Shown: positions 36,041 to 46,553 of the stretch, piece by piece | How positions within the stretch are numbered: the first letter of the stretch is position 1 | How the letters are laid out: each line of letters starts with the position of its first letter | DNA from: Cadophora sp. MPI-SDFR-AT-0126 | Taxonomy: Eukaryota > Ascomycota > Leotiomycetes > Helotiales > Ploettnerulaceae | Assembly: GCA_020747065.1 (NCBI GenBank) | Contig: JAGMVK010000017.1 | Span: 434,001 to 498,000, forward strand | Reading direction: 5' to 3' | Length of the DNA: 64,000 nucleotides | Translations under genes and position numbers: made by a program | The notes under the pieces: generated by a model | What the model was told of the DNA's origin: nothing | Database searches by the model: none | What the model saw: only the letters and a program-made list of their open reading frames with translations

Positions 36041-38062
36041 TCAATCCAGAAGAGGGCCAACACTAACAACCTCCCTCTCCTTCAACGCCTTCTCCTGCTC
36101 AAATTTGAGCTTCGCCCTCCCCTCTCTCCTTCTCTCCGCCTCAAGATTGGCAAATCTCCCCCGAGCTCCATGCTTGATTTTGGTTATCATATCCCCAGCT
36201 TTGCCCTTGGTCAGGGTGTCAGCGGTCAATTTGTCATCCTTGAGCCTGAGCTTGTTGAGAAAGGCAAGTTGGCCATCTGTGGCTGGTCTATTCCTCCAGG
36301 CTTGCTTACGGGAGATGAAATGGAAGGGATATTTGGACTGAGCGTATGTATCTGCAGCATGGATAGCGTCGGAAAGGGTAAGGGCCTTTGCGATCTGACG
36401 GGGTCGCATGAAAGGCAACTGTTTAGGGCCAGAACGGTCTAAAGCCACTGTTTCCGTCACAACATATGTCTTATCACCTTGTGTTTGGTCCGAAGCTGCT
36501 TCCAACTTGAGGTATGTGCCGTTGGAATTCGCTAGGATGTACTTGTCTTGGGCGACGCAGACCCAAGCGTTGGGAGACAGTTGCCTGATGTGCCTCTCTC
36601 CAGACGTGTCCTCAATGAGATCAAAGACAGAATCATAATCCGTGAAAGTTACAGTTGCTGGAACAGCAGGTCCATCCTTCGGTTTCGGCTGTTTTGCAAC
36701 GAGTTCCTGTCGAGCTTCCTCAGCCTCCTTGCGATCTAAAATCGACTTCATGTCATTAACGTCGGCGCGTTCAATCATTTCTTTAGGATCCAAACCGAAC
36801 AACGTTGGTGTTGTGACAATGCCTGTTTCGAGACTTGCTACCATATCAATGATATGGCAGTCCTTCTTGCCAGGAAATAATCTCATTCCGCGGCCAATCA
36901 TCTGAACAAGCAAATTTCTCGATTTCGTTGGCCGTGCCAACAATACACAATCAATATTTGGAATATCCGTCCCTTCAGTGAAAACACCACAGTTGACTAG
37001 CACGGGAAACTCGCCACTCCTAAAAGCATCCAGACGAGCACTTCGTTCTGACTTTGGAGTATCTCCCGTTACAAATCTGGCATCCAGCCCATGCTTCCGA
37101 AATGTATTCGTCAATCCTGCCACATGGTCAAGATCTACACAGAAAACCAGGGTGGATTTTCTCCCCTCCGCTTTGGACATCCAGCTCCGGACAGTGATGT
37201 CGTTGATCTGCTCCGTATTTACTACCAGAGACAGCTCGCTGGGCCGAAAATCTCCGTTCGCCCCCTTCTTGACTCTGGAAATGTCGGCCCTGGTCTGAAC
37301 AGTTGTGAAGATTACATCGGAGAGCCACTTTTCGCCTATCATATCAATGTAATCCTTGTGATAAACAATCTGATCGATAGCAGCACCCAGCCGTAACCCA
37401 TCGAACCGAGACAATGTCGCAGAAACCCCGACAAGAGCTGGAGAGCTAGATTGGGCTTTAGACAACCCAAAGTAGTCCAGAGTCCTCATGTATCCCGGAG
37501 CCACAATATGATGTGCTTCATCCACCAAAACCAGCTTGAAGTCATCCGGGTTGAACTTTGATATCCGGCTTCCAGAGACAATGCTCTGTATGCTAGCAAC
37601 CGTGATGTCCGCCGACCCGCTAGCATGCATAGATCCCATCTCAATCTCGACCGTCTTTGTTGGGTATGCATTTGTACAGTGTCGAGCAGCTTGCTCGACT
37701 AATTCTTGTCTATGTGCCAAGATCAATGTCTGGTCCGCGTCGTTACGTGGTTGGACTCGGTCGATGAGTTGGGTGAAAATGACCTTATGATACTTAGTAA
37801 ATTCCTTTCAAATTTCTGCAAGGACTTAACATACAGTCTTACCACTTCCGGTAGCCAGTGAAACTCCCAATCGTTTGTGCCCTTTATCTAAATGAGAGAG
37901 TACCGCCTGGATGCACTCTTCCTGGTATTCTCGAAGGCGTATTTTCAGAGGGGCAACCGGATTGGCGACAGAAGCAGTTGCATATTGGCGCAATAGCAAC
38001 GATTCCGTGCAGAGACTCCATCTCCGCAAACATCTCATCAACCCTCTCGAAGCTGGAGGCAT
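36041..38062 (-). CDS. IRC3: Mitochondrial SF2 DNA helicase, IRC3-like
   Basis: DEAH-type superfamily 2 helicase related to yeast Irc3, a mitochondrial DNA helicase that supports mtDNA maintenance. Motif I is LATGSGKT at the exon 1/2 junction, Ia in [12 protein letters not shown] is [10 protein letters not shown] is VSATLSR, V around [11 protein letters not shown] and [14 protein letters not shown]. The Arg-rich, acid-free N terminus ([16 protein letters not shown]) looks like a mitochondrial presequence. After it comes [15 protein letters not shown], the Q-motif-like entry to the helicase core. Two exons: 38062 to about 37835 and about 37783-36041; about 645 residues. The C-terminal extension past the helicase core matches the Irc3 layout. 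It is divergent from RRN5 over about 350 bp. Confidence 0.9.
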
Positions 38063-38413
38063 GCTGTGATGTCAATGTGTCAATGAACGTCTCGTTGACG
38101 CCAAAGACACGCGACTGGTAACGATTTTAGACGCGCCAAGCGACGTTCAAATCCCTGTATAAATTTCTACTCACCGTTCCAAATCTTGAAGTCTAATCAT
38201 ATTTTCACTTTTGCCAAAGCACATCATCATTTCTCATTATAAAAGTTTACGCAACTTTGACGACTTTTTGAGTCTGCGTTAGAATTCTTTTTGCCCAATT
38301 TTTGCTTCCCCGAAGATTCACTTTCAGCAATCTGGAATCTCAAATTATGTGGATTGCCGAGCAACACTATACATCTCATAGAAGTCGCCTGAAGAGCTAG
38401 CAAGCACCGAGTT
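38063..38413. promoter_or_regulatory. Divergent promoter of IRC3 and RRN5
   Basis: 351 bp separate the two ATGs. ACGCG-type words occur at about 38107-38111 and 38131-38135. An AT-rich stretch follows on the RRN5 side. Confidence 0.45.
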
Positions 38414-40606
38414 ATGGATCTGGACGACCCAGATAATGTGGGAGGAGACCTGTTTTCCGAGGAAAGCTCTGGATCAGCATATGAGATCTCAGACGACGAA
38501 CAATCACATGATGAAGATGCTGAAGTCCTTCCAACTTCAAGAGCAGGATCCGAAAGAGGCAGAAGTCGAAGCGTGACCAGCAGACACGGCAAGAAAGGAG
38601 AGAAGGATACATCGAATCGGGGAATTGAAGACGCCACGGAATGGGCCTCGAGCTTCCAGGCACCAAAAGTAGAGGACATCAAGACCCCTCGCCGGCTGTC
38701 CCGCGGAGGCAAGAAACGCAAAGCCCCAAAACCAGCTGCAGAAACTCGCGTCAAGCGTTTGAAAAGTTTCTATAGCAATGACTACCGGGAGCTCTTGAAT
38801 TGTGAAATCCAGGACGCTGCCTCACGAGTAGCTGATGGTGGTCGATTGAAGGCTAGCCAGATCGGGTCATCCATCTGGACAGCAACGGAGAAAGGCATTC
38901 TATTCGCAGCTCTCGAGAGGCTGGGTAGAGATGACGTCCGTGCTATTGCAGAAAGGATCGGGAGTAAATCCCAGTACCAAGTACAGGAGTACGCCAACCT
39001 GCTACGAGAAGAGTCTATGAGGAGGAAGGAGAATTACTCCCAATTGCTGGCGCCTACGGACTTTCCGGTTGCAGTCGAAATCAGTGACGAATGCTGTGAC
39101 ATTTTGGAACGAGCAGGCGATGCTCTCGCGGCTCATCAAGAGCTCGCAGAAGAGAAAGTGGAAACAGCCAAATGGGGCGATACATGGCTGATCAACGAAG
39201 ACGTCGCTCTCCAAATCGAAAAGAAGAGGAGGCAAGAATCCGGCGAGGAAGAAATGGAGGAAGTCCTACCTGCCGCCAACCTTCTCGACCTCAGTAAATG
39301 GATCGAGCTGTCAGATCGCATATTCATGAACTCGGGCACTCCACGAGGGGAAGACAACTGGCAATCAATTGCCGAGGAAGGAGAAGCCCCAGCAGTCCGA
39401 GCGACCGCATTCGAGGATTTCCATTCTCTAGCCTACAATATCACAAAACGACTTGTATCAACAGCCCTGTTCTGCTCTATGTCACGACAGCGAGCAAGAG
39501 GATTCAACAAGGTCAAACATGCAGAAGTCAATACCGACGATGTGGCAGCAGCAGTCACAATCCTCGGCCTCAAAGCAGATAGCCACGATTTCTGGACTGG
39601 AGTCGCAAAGCGATGTTCATTGCAAGTCATCGACGATGGGTTGGATGAGCCGGTAGAGATGACAAACAAAGAAGTCGAAAAGGCGCTGCGAGAACGAGAT
39701 CCCAAGACGCGGTCTCGATCATTGAGTCGTGCTCGGTCCATGAGCCGCGCTCGAAGCCAAGTTCGGAGTGACGGACCAAACCGCCTTACAACAAATCCCG
39801 AGCATAGTCAGAATACAGATTCTGAAGCCGAAGCACATACTGACTCCCATTCCGAATCCGAATACTTATCTCTCCCCAACTCCGATGAAGAGTTCATGAG
39901 CAGCCCGCCACCTGAAAGCAGCACTTCCGATTCTGAACCCACATCTAATCCTTTCACCCATCCCCACCCTCACTCTCGCCACCAACACCTGACACCGACT
40001 TTACAACAAGACGCAGAAATATCCCAAGACGCCGACACCGAAGCACACGACATGTACACCAGCCAGACAGAAGAAATCCGTCTCTGGAATCTCCTCAAAC
40101 AGATTCCACCTTTTGAGTTCACATTATCTCCAGTGGAAGGCAAAGTACCGAAGCCTGTAAGAGATGAGTTAGTGGAGAGGGAGAATTGGAGGGATTATGT
40201 GGGGTACGTGGGTGAGTGGGAGGGGATGGACAGTCCGGTACTGAGGGAGGAGTTTGAGAGGAATGAGAGGAGGATGGAGAGGAGTGTGAAAAGGAGGGCT
40301 AGGATGGTGGAAGAGGATGGCAAAGATGACATTGATGTTGATGAGGAAGAGGGTGGAGATGGGAGTGAAGGAAATCAAGTCGAGGACGAGGATAAAGATG
40401 AGGATGGGCAGCAAGATGACGGTAGCCATAAGGTGGAGCAGGAGGCCGAAGATGAGATTCTACAAGTCGAGAGTCCACGCCACCACAGTCCTGACTATCA
40501 GTCTCCTGATCGAGAACCAGATTTTAATTATGGCGAAGGCTCTTTATTGTCGGAGGACGAGGATAAGGACGAAGAAGGGAAAAGAGTCCGAATCAAGCCA
40601 GAGTAG
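38414..40606 (+). CDS. RRN5: RNA polymerase I upstream activation factor subunit RRN5 (SANT/Myb)
   Basis: Subunit of the UAF complex that activates rDNA transcription by RNA polymerase I, nucleolar. A single exon of 730 residues. After an acidic/basic low-complexity N terminus (about residues 1-115), the stretch KSFYSNDYRELLNCEI precedes a SANT/Myb-like fold SIWTATEKGILFAALERLGR...AERIGSKSQYQVQEYANLL (about residues 155-200). A conserved central region (LLDLSKWIELSDRIFM, FEDFHSLAYNITKRLV) ends near residue 420 with a histone-fold-like helical part. The remaining C-terminal 300 residues are Arg/Ser repeats followed by very acidic Glu/Asp runs, longer than the yeast protein. The start ATG is the first in the frame. 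The assignment rests on the SANT-containing layout; another SANT chromatin factor is the less likely alternative. Confidence 0.8.
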   Translation: MDLDDPDNVGGDLFSEESSGSAYEISDDEQSHDEDAEVLPTSRAGSERGRSRSVTSRHGKKGEKDTSNRGIEDATEWASSFQAPKVEDIKTPRRLSRGGKKRKAPKPAAETRVKRLKSFYSNDYRELLNCEIQDAASRVADGGRLKASQIGSSIWTATEKGILFAALERLGRDDVRAIAERIGSKSQYQVQEYANLLREESMRRKENYSQLLAPTDFPVAVEISDECCDILERAGDALAAHQELAEEKVETAKWGDTWLINEDVALQIEKKRRQESGEEEMEEVLPAANLLDLSKWIELSDRIFMNSGTPRGEDNWQSIAEEGEAPAVRATAFEDFHSLAYNITKRLVSTALFCSMSRQRARGFNKVKHAEVNTDDVAAAVTILGLKADSHDFWTGVAKRCSLQVIDDGLDEPVEMTNKEVEKALRERDPKTRSRSLSRARSMSRARSQVRSDGPNRLTTNPEHSQNTDSEAEAHTDSHSESEYLSLPNSDEEFMSSPPPESSTSDSEPTSNPFTHPHPHSRHQHLTPTLQQDAEISQDADTEAHDMYTSQTEEIRLWNLLKQIPPFEFTLSPVEGKVPKPVRDELVERENWRDYVGYVGEWEGMDSPVLREEFERNERRMERSVKRRARMVEEDGKDDIDVDEEEGGDGSEGNQVEDEDKDEDGQQDDGSHKVEQEAEDEILQVESPRHHSPDYQSPDREPDFNYGEGSLLSEDEDKDEEGKRVRIKPE

Positions 40607-40872
40607 TCACCAATAAGCTCAATAGAAAAGCTCCGTTCAAAATGTTCTAAGTTACACCCCTTGCAGACCTACAAATACACACAAGCAGAAACCGAGGAAG
40701 AAGCAACGCCCCGTCAGTTTAAATAAAGAAAAGGACGTTTGCCATACACGTGCAATAGATGCACAAATTTTTCGCACGAAGCATCATGACCAAATATCCC
40801 TATTCAACCCCCCCAAGACGCCTGATGATCGGTTTGATTACACTCCACTCCACTCCCATTTCATTGCTAGCC

Positions 40873-43065
40873 TCAAATGTCGTAGCTCTTTATCGGTCCC
40901 TCGGCACTCAATGGCTGTACACTACCCGGCCCTGGAGCTGCAGCTTGGAATGATAGCTTGTCTCCCGCACCTCCCATAATGACATCTTGCGCCATCTTCA
41001 GTCCTTGGTCACCGCCAGTGCTTGCTGCCAATCTCAATCCTTCTTGTGCTTCCCTGACACGCTTTTTGAAGGCAAGACGATCCAGATATAGTTGTTGACG
41101 GCCTCGCTCCAGTTCCCTTCGCTCGGCTTGAATGATCTGCTCCATCTCGTTGAATTGCTTCAGCTTGAGCTCCATCTTCAAAAGCGTCGTGTTGACGGCA
41201 GCGGAAACAAGGTGGGTCATTTCTCGCTCTTCATGTGACGCGAGACCACCAGCTCGTGCAGCGACAGCCGCAAGTGGTACAGTGGCCAGAGCGTTGACAG
41301 TAGTTGTAGTGGTAGTTGTCGTGGTTGTGGTCTGTTGCACATCAATCTCCATGGAGTCAGAATTGTCTACCTCCTTGCCCTTATCAGAAGATTGCGGTCT
41401 GTCAAGCGAATCGCGCAAACTCTTCTTCAAGACATCAACCGTCTTGCCTGCTGCTGCAGCCGTCACGCTTGGCTCGGTAAGCCCAGCAAGGAACCCAATG
41501 ACAGACATAACTGGGTTGTCTGCTTGACTGAAAGGCAGGATTCCTGGTTTTGTGCCGAGTAGATTGAGACCCATTGCCTTGTTGACTGGCTCGGCGTCGA
41601 GGTACTTGTCTTCAATCTCAAATTGTAAGAACTTGACCACACACTCCTCCTTGGTTCTCGTTCCGACATAGTCCGCGATTTCTGTCCAATCCTCGTCGTA
41701 CTTTTCCAGACCTTCGATCAGCTTGAGAACCTCACCGTCACTCCAAGGGGCATCACGGTCTGGAATAGTGGAGTACGTCTCATTTTCGACCTTGATGTAG
41801 TTCATGCTTTGGTGATTCATAGGCATTCGTCCTTCCTGCTTACAGTTCGGGCAGAGATCAGCCTTGACTTTGGCTGTTCCTGCGGCTCCGGTCTCGGCTT
41901 GGGCATTGTGATAATATACACGTGTGCAGTCAATACCGCAGGCGAAACAGTGAACTTTTGCAATTGATGGCTTCACAGCATCTTCAATGGTCTTGGCAAC
42001 TGGATCCGAGGTACCGTTTGTTGTAGGAGCTTCACCATTCGCCTGCTTCTCCGGGGACTTAGAGTTGAGCTTGGATTCTTTAGCCGTTGGCTCATAAATG
42101 TTTCGTCCGACTTCCAGGTTCAAGTCGGCCTTTGAAGCGGGTGCAGCAGCGGCTTTGGCATCAGTATCAGCGTTCTTCTGTCCCTCGGTGACCACCTTGT
42201 CAGCGGCAGGTTGCCAAGGTTGGAGACCACGGGGAGTGTCGCAGATGACCTTGAAATGGCCTGTAAATGGCGGTCCAATAGCAGATGGGCGATTATCTGC
42301 GTCAACCTATATATTGTAAGATATAAATCTCGTCTACACAACCAAAAATGACATACCTGGTAGTTTATAAGACCCCATTGCTCCAGGAAAGCATGTACGC
42401 GCATAATGGCACAGACATCTCCAGCAAGATTTCTCCTGCAAGCAGTGACAGTCAGATATTCAATTGGATTGAGTCGATATGTGTTAATCATGAAGTCCCG
42501 GTAATCCTTGTAGATGGCGGGGGTCTTGCTTCGATTCCGATTGTTGAAGAATTCTGGGAGAGCCTTTCGTTCGATAGTATTGATCTTAACCATATCAAAC
42601 CAGGTGCTATAACTTGGGAGAATGATCGAGTGGGTTTGTGAGATGAGGTGTTCGCGAGCGGCCGACTCGATGGAGGCTTTCGTCTTCTCCACTGTGCCAT
42701 TTTCTCCCACGGCCTCTTCTCCTGGCGCAGTGCTTCCTTGTGCCTTCGGCTCAGCTCCAGCCTCGCCCATATCTTCATCCTTGACTTCATCGCCTTCCCG
42801 TCGCGGAGCATCAGGTGCATCGAGAGGATTATCAGATACAGCAGGGGTCTTCACGGCAGATTCAGTTTCGGCACCGCTTTCAGCCATCGAAATATCAGCT
42901 GTAAAGTTTGTTAGTTGCTTGCAAGTCCTGAAGAAGGTTGAGTTGTGAGCCCTTACCAGCTCCTTCACCAGGAGTATCCTCCCCTTGTAATGGCGGCTGG
43001 GCGAGAATCGAACCTGGGGTCGCGCCACCGGTATCTGAACCAAAGTTTACCGAATCGTCATCCAT
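40873..43065 (-). CDS. RSC8: SWI3/RSC8-type subunit of SWI/SNF and RSC remodelling complexes
   Basis: Core scaffold of ATP-dependent chromatin remodellers, nuclear. Domains in order: a disordered N terminus ([14 protein letters not shown]); a SWIRM domain from [14 protein letters not shown] to [16 protein letters not shown]; a ZZ-like zinc region with HCFACGIDC and [10 protein letters not shown]; a SANT domain ([33 protein letters not shown] region, W-spaced); and a C-terminal coiled coil ([23 protein letters not shown]) that mediates dimerisation. Three exons: 43065 to about 42957, about 42899-42357, and about 42307-40873, about 690 residues. A run of eleven Thr codons (about 41300-41335) precedes the SWIRM-associated helices. 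Divergent from ETF alpha. Confidence 0.95.
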
Positions 43066-43498
43066 ATTGGAAAAGGTAGAAGGGTGAAGTATTTGAGTTG
43101 GCGCAAAGGGTGGTTACTCAACAAGCCCTGGGGATTCGTGCGCAAAACGGACAGAGATCACAATCTCAATAAGAATCGAGTTATCCGTGGCGATCTTGTT
43201 GGAAATGACCCTCACGATGCCTCCCACGGTGAAAAGGTTGATAATGTTGATGGCTCAGATCGCGTTGGCGCGCAAATTGACTCTCGTGGTAGATTTCAAA
43301 ATCGCGGAAGCTTCATGTCGCGACTTCTAGAGCGTGCCCAGAAGCAGAATTGGAAACCTGATGAATTTTGATGCCTGAGGCCACAGCGGCTTTGACGGCC
43401 GACCCCGGCTTTGCGCTCCCCGCGCTTTGCCTCGGGTGTTTTCAGATAATGATGCTTGCTTCACGACTCTATTTCTTTCACAGTTAATACCAGTCACA
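43066..43498. promoter_or_regulatory. Divergent promoter of RSC8 and ETFA
   Basis: 433 bp between divergent ATGs. An open frame runs through (43084-43371) without any recognisable protein. No clear motif stands out. Confidence 0.4.
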
Positions 43499-44598
43499 AT
43501 GATTTCGAGGAGGTCGGGCATTTCAGTTCTACGCCAAGCGCGTACTCAATTGAGGACAACAGGGCCTACACCTGTCGCCTCGCTTTCAGCACTCGCACGA
43601 CTTCTCTCGTCACTAGCTGTTCTGGAACAAAAGGATGGGAAACTCAGCCATGGCTCTTTAGGAGCTATCACTGCTGCCAAAAAATTAGGAGGATCAATTA
43701 CAGGGTTCGTCGCAGGAGGAAATATAAAGGGAGTTGCGGAAGAGGCTTCGAAAGTCTCGGGAATCGAAAAGGTCATTTCAGTGGATAATTCGGCTTACGA
43801 CAAGGTATGTTGATTGACCATGTTTAGTTGACCATAGCTAATGGTGGCTTGTAGCAATTGCCAGAGAACTATGCCCCGTTACTTGTCGAGAATATCAAGA
43901 AAGGAGGTTATACGCACATCATAATGGGCCACACAGCGTTCGGCAAGAGCTTGATGCCCCGCGTCGCAGCTTTACTCGACGTCCAGCAGATATCTGACAT
44001 CACAGCGATCGAGGACGAGAAGACCTTCGTGCGCCCAATCTATGCAGGGAATGCAATTGCCACCGTCGAATCATCGGACGATATCAAAATTATCACAATT
44101 CGAGGGACTGCTTTTGCGGCAGCAGAGGCTGAAGGAGGTTCTGCCTTGATAGAGGAAGGTGCGGACCCAAAGGCCGAGAGCTCTACGGAATGGGTATCAG
44201 AGAACCTTGCAAAGTCAGATAGACCTGATTTGGCAACTGCTGGTAAGGTTGTATCTGGTGGACGAGGACTGAAGTCAAAAGAGGAATTCGATAGAATCAT
44301 GTTGCCACTTGCAGACGCATTGGGAGCAGCTGTTGGAGCCTCAAGAGCAGCTGTTGACAGTGGGTATGCTGACAACAGCTTACAAGTTGGTCAGACTGGA
44401 AAGGTCGTAGCACCACAATTATACCTCTGTGCAGGCATCTCTGGAGCCATTCAACACTTGGCAGGAATGAAGGACAGCAAAGTCATCGCAGCCATCAACA
44501 AAGATGCCGATGCACCAATTTTCCAAGTTGCCGATGTTGGACTAGTGGGAGATTTGTTTGATAAGGTGCCAGAGCTTACCGAGAAGCTGAACAAGTAG
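43499..44598 (+). CDS. ETFA: Electron transfer flavoprotein alpha subunit, mitochondrial
   Basis: Alpha subunit of the matrix ETF heterodimer, which carries electrons from acyl-CoA and other dehydrogenases to ETF-ubiquinone oxidoreductase. The N terminus MISRRSGISVLRQARTQLR is a good mitochondrial presequence, and I chose ATG 43499 for this reason over the 5' in-frame ATG at 43427. The N-terminal alpha/beta domain (LAVLEQKDGKLSHGSLGAI) is followed by the FAD-binding C-terminal domain with VSGGRGLKS, GASRAAVDSGYADNSLQVGQTG and LYLCAGISGAIQHLAGM. Two exons: 43499-43804 and about 43857-44598, with one 52-nt intron; about 349 residues. The stop is only 29 bp from the stop of the convergent adrenodoxin reductase gene. 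Confidence 0.96.
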
Positions 44599-44627
44599 TG
44601 TACATATATTTACAAGATTCCCACGTT

Positions 44628-46241
44628 CTAGTCGAGCACCGCCAGCATATCTTCGACCTTGGTGAACTTCTCTCTTACTTTACCCCTGTTCTGCCCTTCA
44701 CTTCTCTCCACACTATCAATCTTCTTCCAGTCCTCCCAGCTTACTCTCCTACATCCTCGTTTCTCAGCTTCATCCTTCACCCCCTCCCAACCTAAGCTAT
44801 CTTTCCCTTCAGCACTCAGGAACGGAACCTTTCCATACCAGTCCATCGCAATGGAATCCGCGGTTGAGAAAGCATCATCCATAGTACTTGCAATAACCCC
44901 CGTAGGACCTCGCTTGACCCATCCAGCGCAGTACATGCCAGGTAGATGCTTAGCACGCTTCTCATCCGTCCAATCTGCAGCATCATTGACAACACGGCCA
45001 AGATGATCATTCGGTATGATACCCGAGCGGTCGTTGAATGGAATGCCGAGTTCGGAGAACTCAGAGAGAGGTTCTGACTTGTAACCAATGGAACGGAAAG
45101 CCTGTGAAGCGAGAATATCGGCTAATTCGCCTGTTCCAACCGCTTTCGCGTCTGAGGCAAACGGGTCTGGTTTCAAAACCGTCTTCTCGAACGACATGCT
45201 CCCAAGCTGCGACGTGGATTCCGTCCTCGGGTTGAAAGACTTTGGCGATAGACAGAAGTCCAATGACCATGACTTTGGAGCTGTTGACACAGATGCCCCT
45301 GATCCCTTCTTGAGAACTTCCATGAGTCGCTTGGTAGGTCTCGGTAACTTGCTGATATCTTCTGGTATGAGTGAGGTATCAATAGGATGAAATGCAACGG
45401 AGGGAAACTTCATCAGTTCTCTGACTTCCTTGATCGTGAACGCGCCCTACAACTGCTTCAGCATTATCTCAAAACAGAGCCGGACTATACTAACCTGCAT
45501 CGGACCCCTTCTTCCCACAACTCTCACGCTATTTACTCTACTCTTTCTCAAGGTCTGAATAGCATTGGTCGTGATATCTGTCTCTTTCAAAATCTCTGGA
45601 TCTTGTAGAAGAATTCTGGCCACATCCAGCGCCACATTACCTTGACCAATGACCACAGCCTCTTCACCGGCCGTCAAATCAGGTGCCAAATCCGAGTACT
45701 CAGGCAGTCCATTGTACCAGCCAACAAAAGCCCTCGCCGAGTAAATGCCCTTCAACGAGTCCTCGCCTGCAATTCCTACGGCTCGGTCCCTTGAGGCTCC
45801 ATATGCAAACAAAATAGCATCGTAGTGCGGGAGCAGCGTCTTCAGAGGCAACGAACCGGCTCCGTTCCCAATGGAGATATTCCCCACGAAGTTGAAGCGT
45901 GGCGACTCAGCTACTTCCTCGAATTTGTCCTGACAATTCTTCACCTCGGGATGGTCAGGAGCAACACCAAATCGTACCAGTCCGAATGGAACTGGTAGTT
46001 GCTCATACATATCGACCATCGAATTCTCAATCTTCGACATCACTTTGTATGCAGTATAGAAGCCGGCTGGGCCGGATCCAATGACTGCCATGCGGAAGGG
46101 TCGTCCATCTTGAGCATGTACTTTTGCCGTGTAAGCTCGGCATTGTCTAGTAATGGGCGTCGTCCTTAATATCGTCGATCCGGGCCCCGTCAACACTTTC
46201 GTGCATCTCGTACAGACCCACGGCCTCACAATTCTGTCCAT
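44628..46241 (-). CDS. ARH1: NADPH:adrenodoxin (ferredoxin) oxidoreductase, mitochondrial
   Basis: Mitochondrial FAD enzyme that passes electrons from NADPH to the [2Fe-2S] ferredoxin Yah1, for Fe-S cluster and haem A synthesis. The N terminus (MDRIVRPWVCTRCTK...ITRQCRAYTAK) is Arg-rich and precedes the FAD motif VIGSGPAGFYTAYK. EQLPVPFGLVRFGVAPDHPE is a family signature. The NADP site is VIGQGNVALDVARIL, followed by VVGRRGPMQ. After an intron comes GAFTIKEVRELM, and near the C terminus GMYCAGWVKRGPTGVIAST. Two exons: 46241 to about 45496 and about 45446-44628, about 520 residues, typical length. Divergent from the multi-pass membrane gene across 312 bp. Confidence 0.95.
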
Positions 46242-46553
46242 TTGGTCGTTGGCACGTCATCTTGAAAAGTCTCGGACATTTCTCTCATTCATCCGATATC
46301 TTATCGCTAAACAGCTACCCCTGTAATTACAGTAAGCGGGTTGTGTTTGCGGGTGTTGCCCATGGCAATGCGCTAAGCTCCAGTCAACAAATGCCCCTCG
46401 ACTTCAAGGTTCCCCTGCACACCTGTGGAGCTTCCCTGTTCATATCAGACAACATCGCATTCCAGGTCGAATTCCTCAGTCTACTTTTTGAATTTTTCGC
46501 TCGCTGCTTGTCTCATTGTCACGTTAGTCAGATCAGTCATTCACTAAGCAACA
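46242..46553. promoter_or_regulatory. Divergent promoter of ARH1 and the membrane-protein gene
   Basis: 312 bp between divergent ATGs; no distinct motif was recognised and no gene is supported. Confidence 0.4.

Noticed and set aside
42990..43060. tRNA-like B box (GGTTCGATTCT on the minus strand) near the RSC8 start
   Set aside because: It encodes GSILAQ in frame in RSC8 exon 1, and no A box or acceptor-stem pairing is visible at the right distance.
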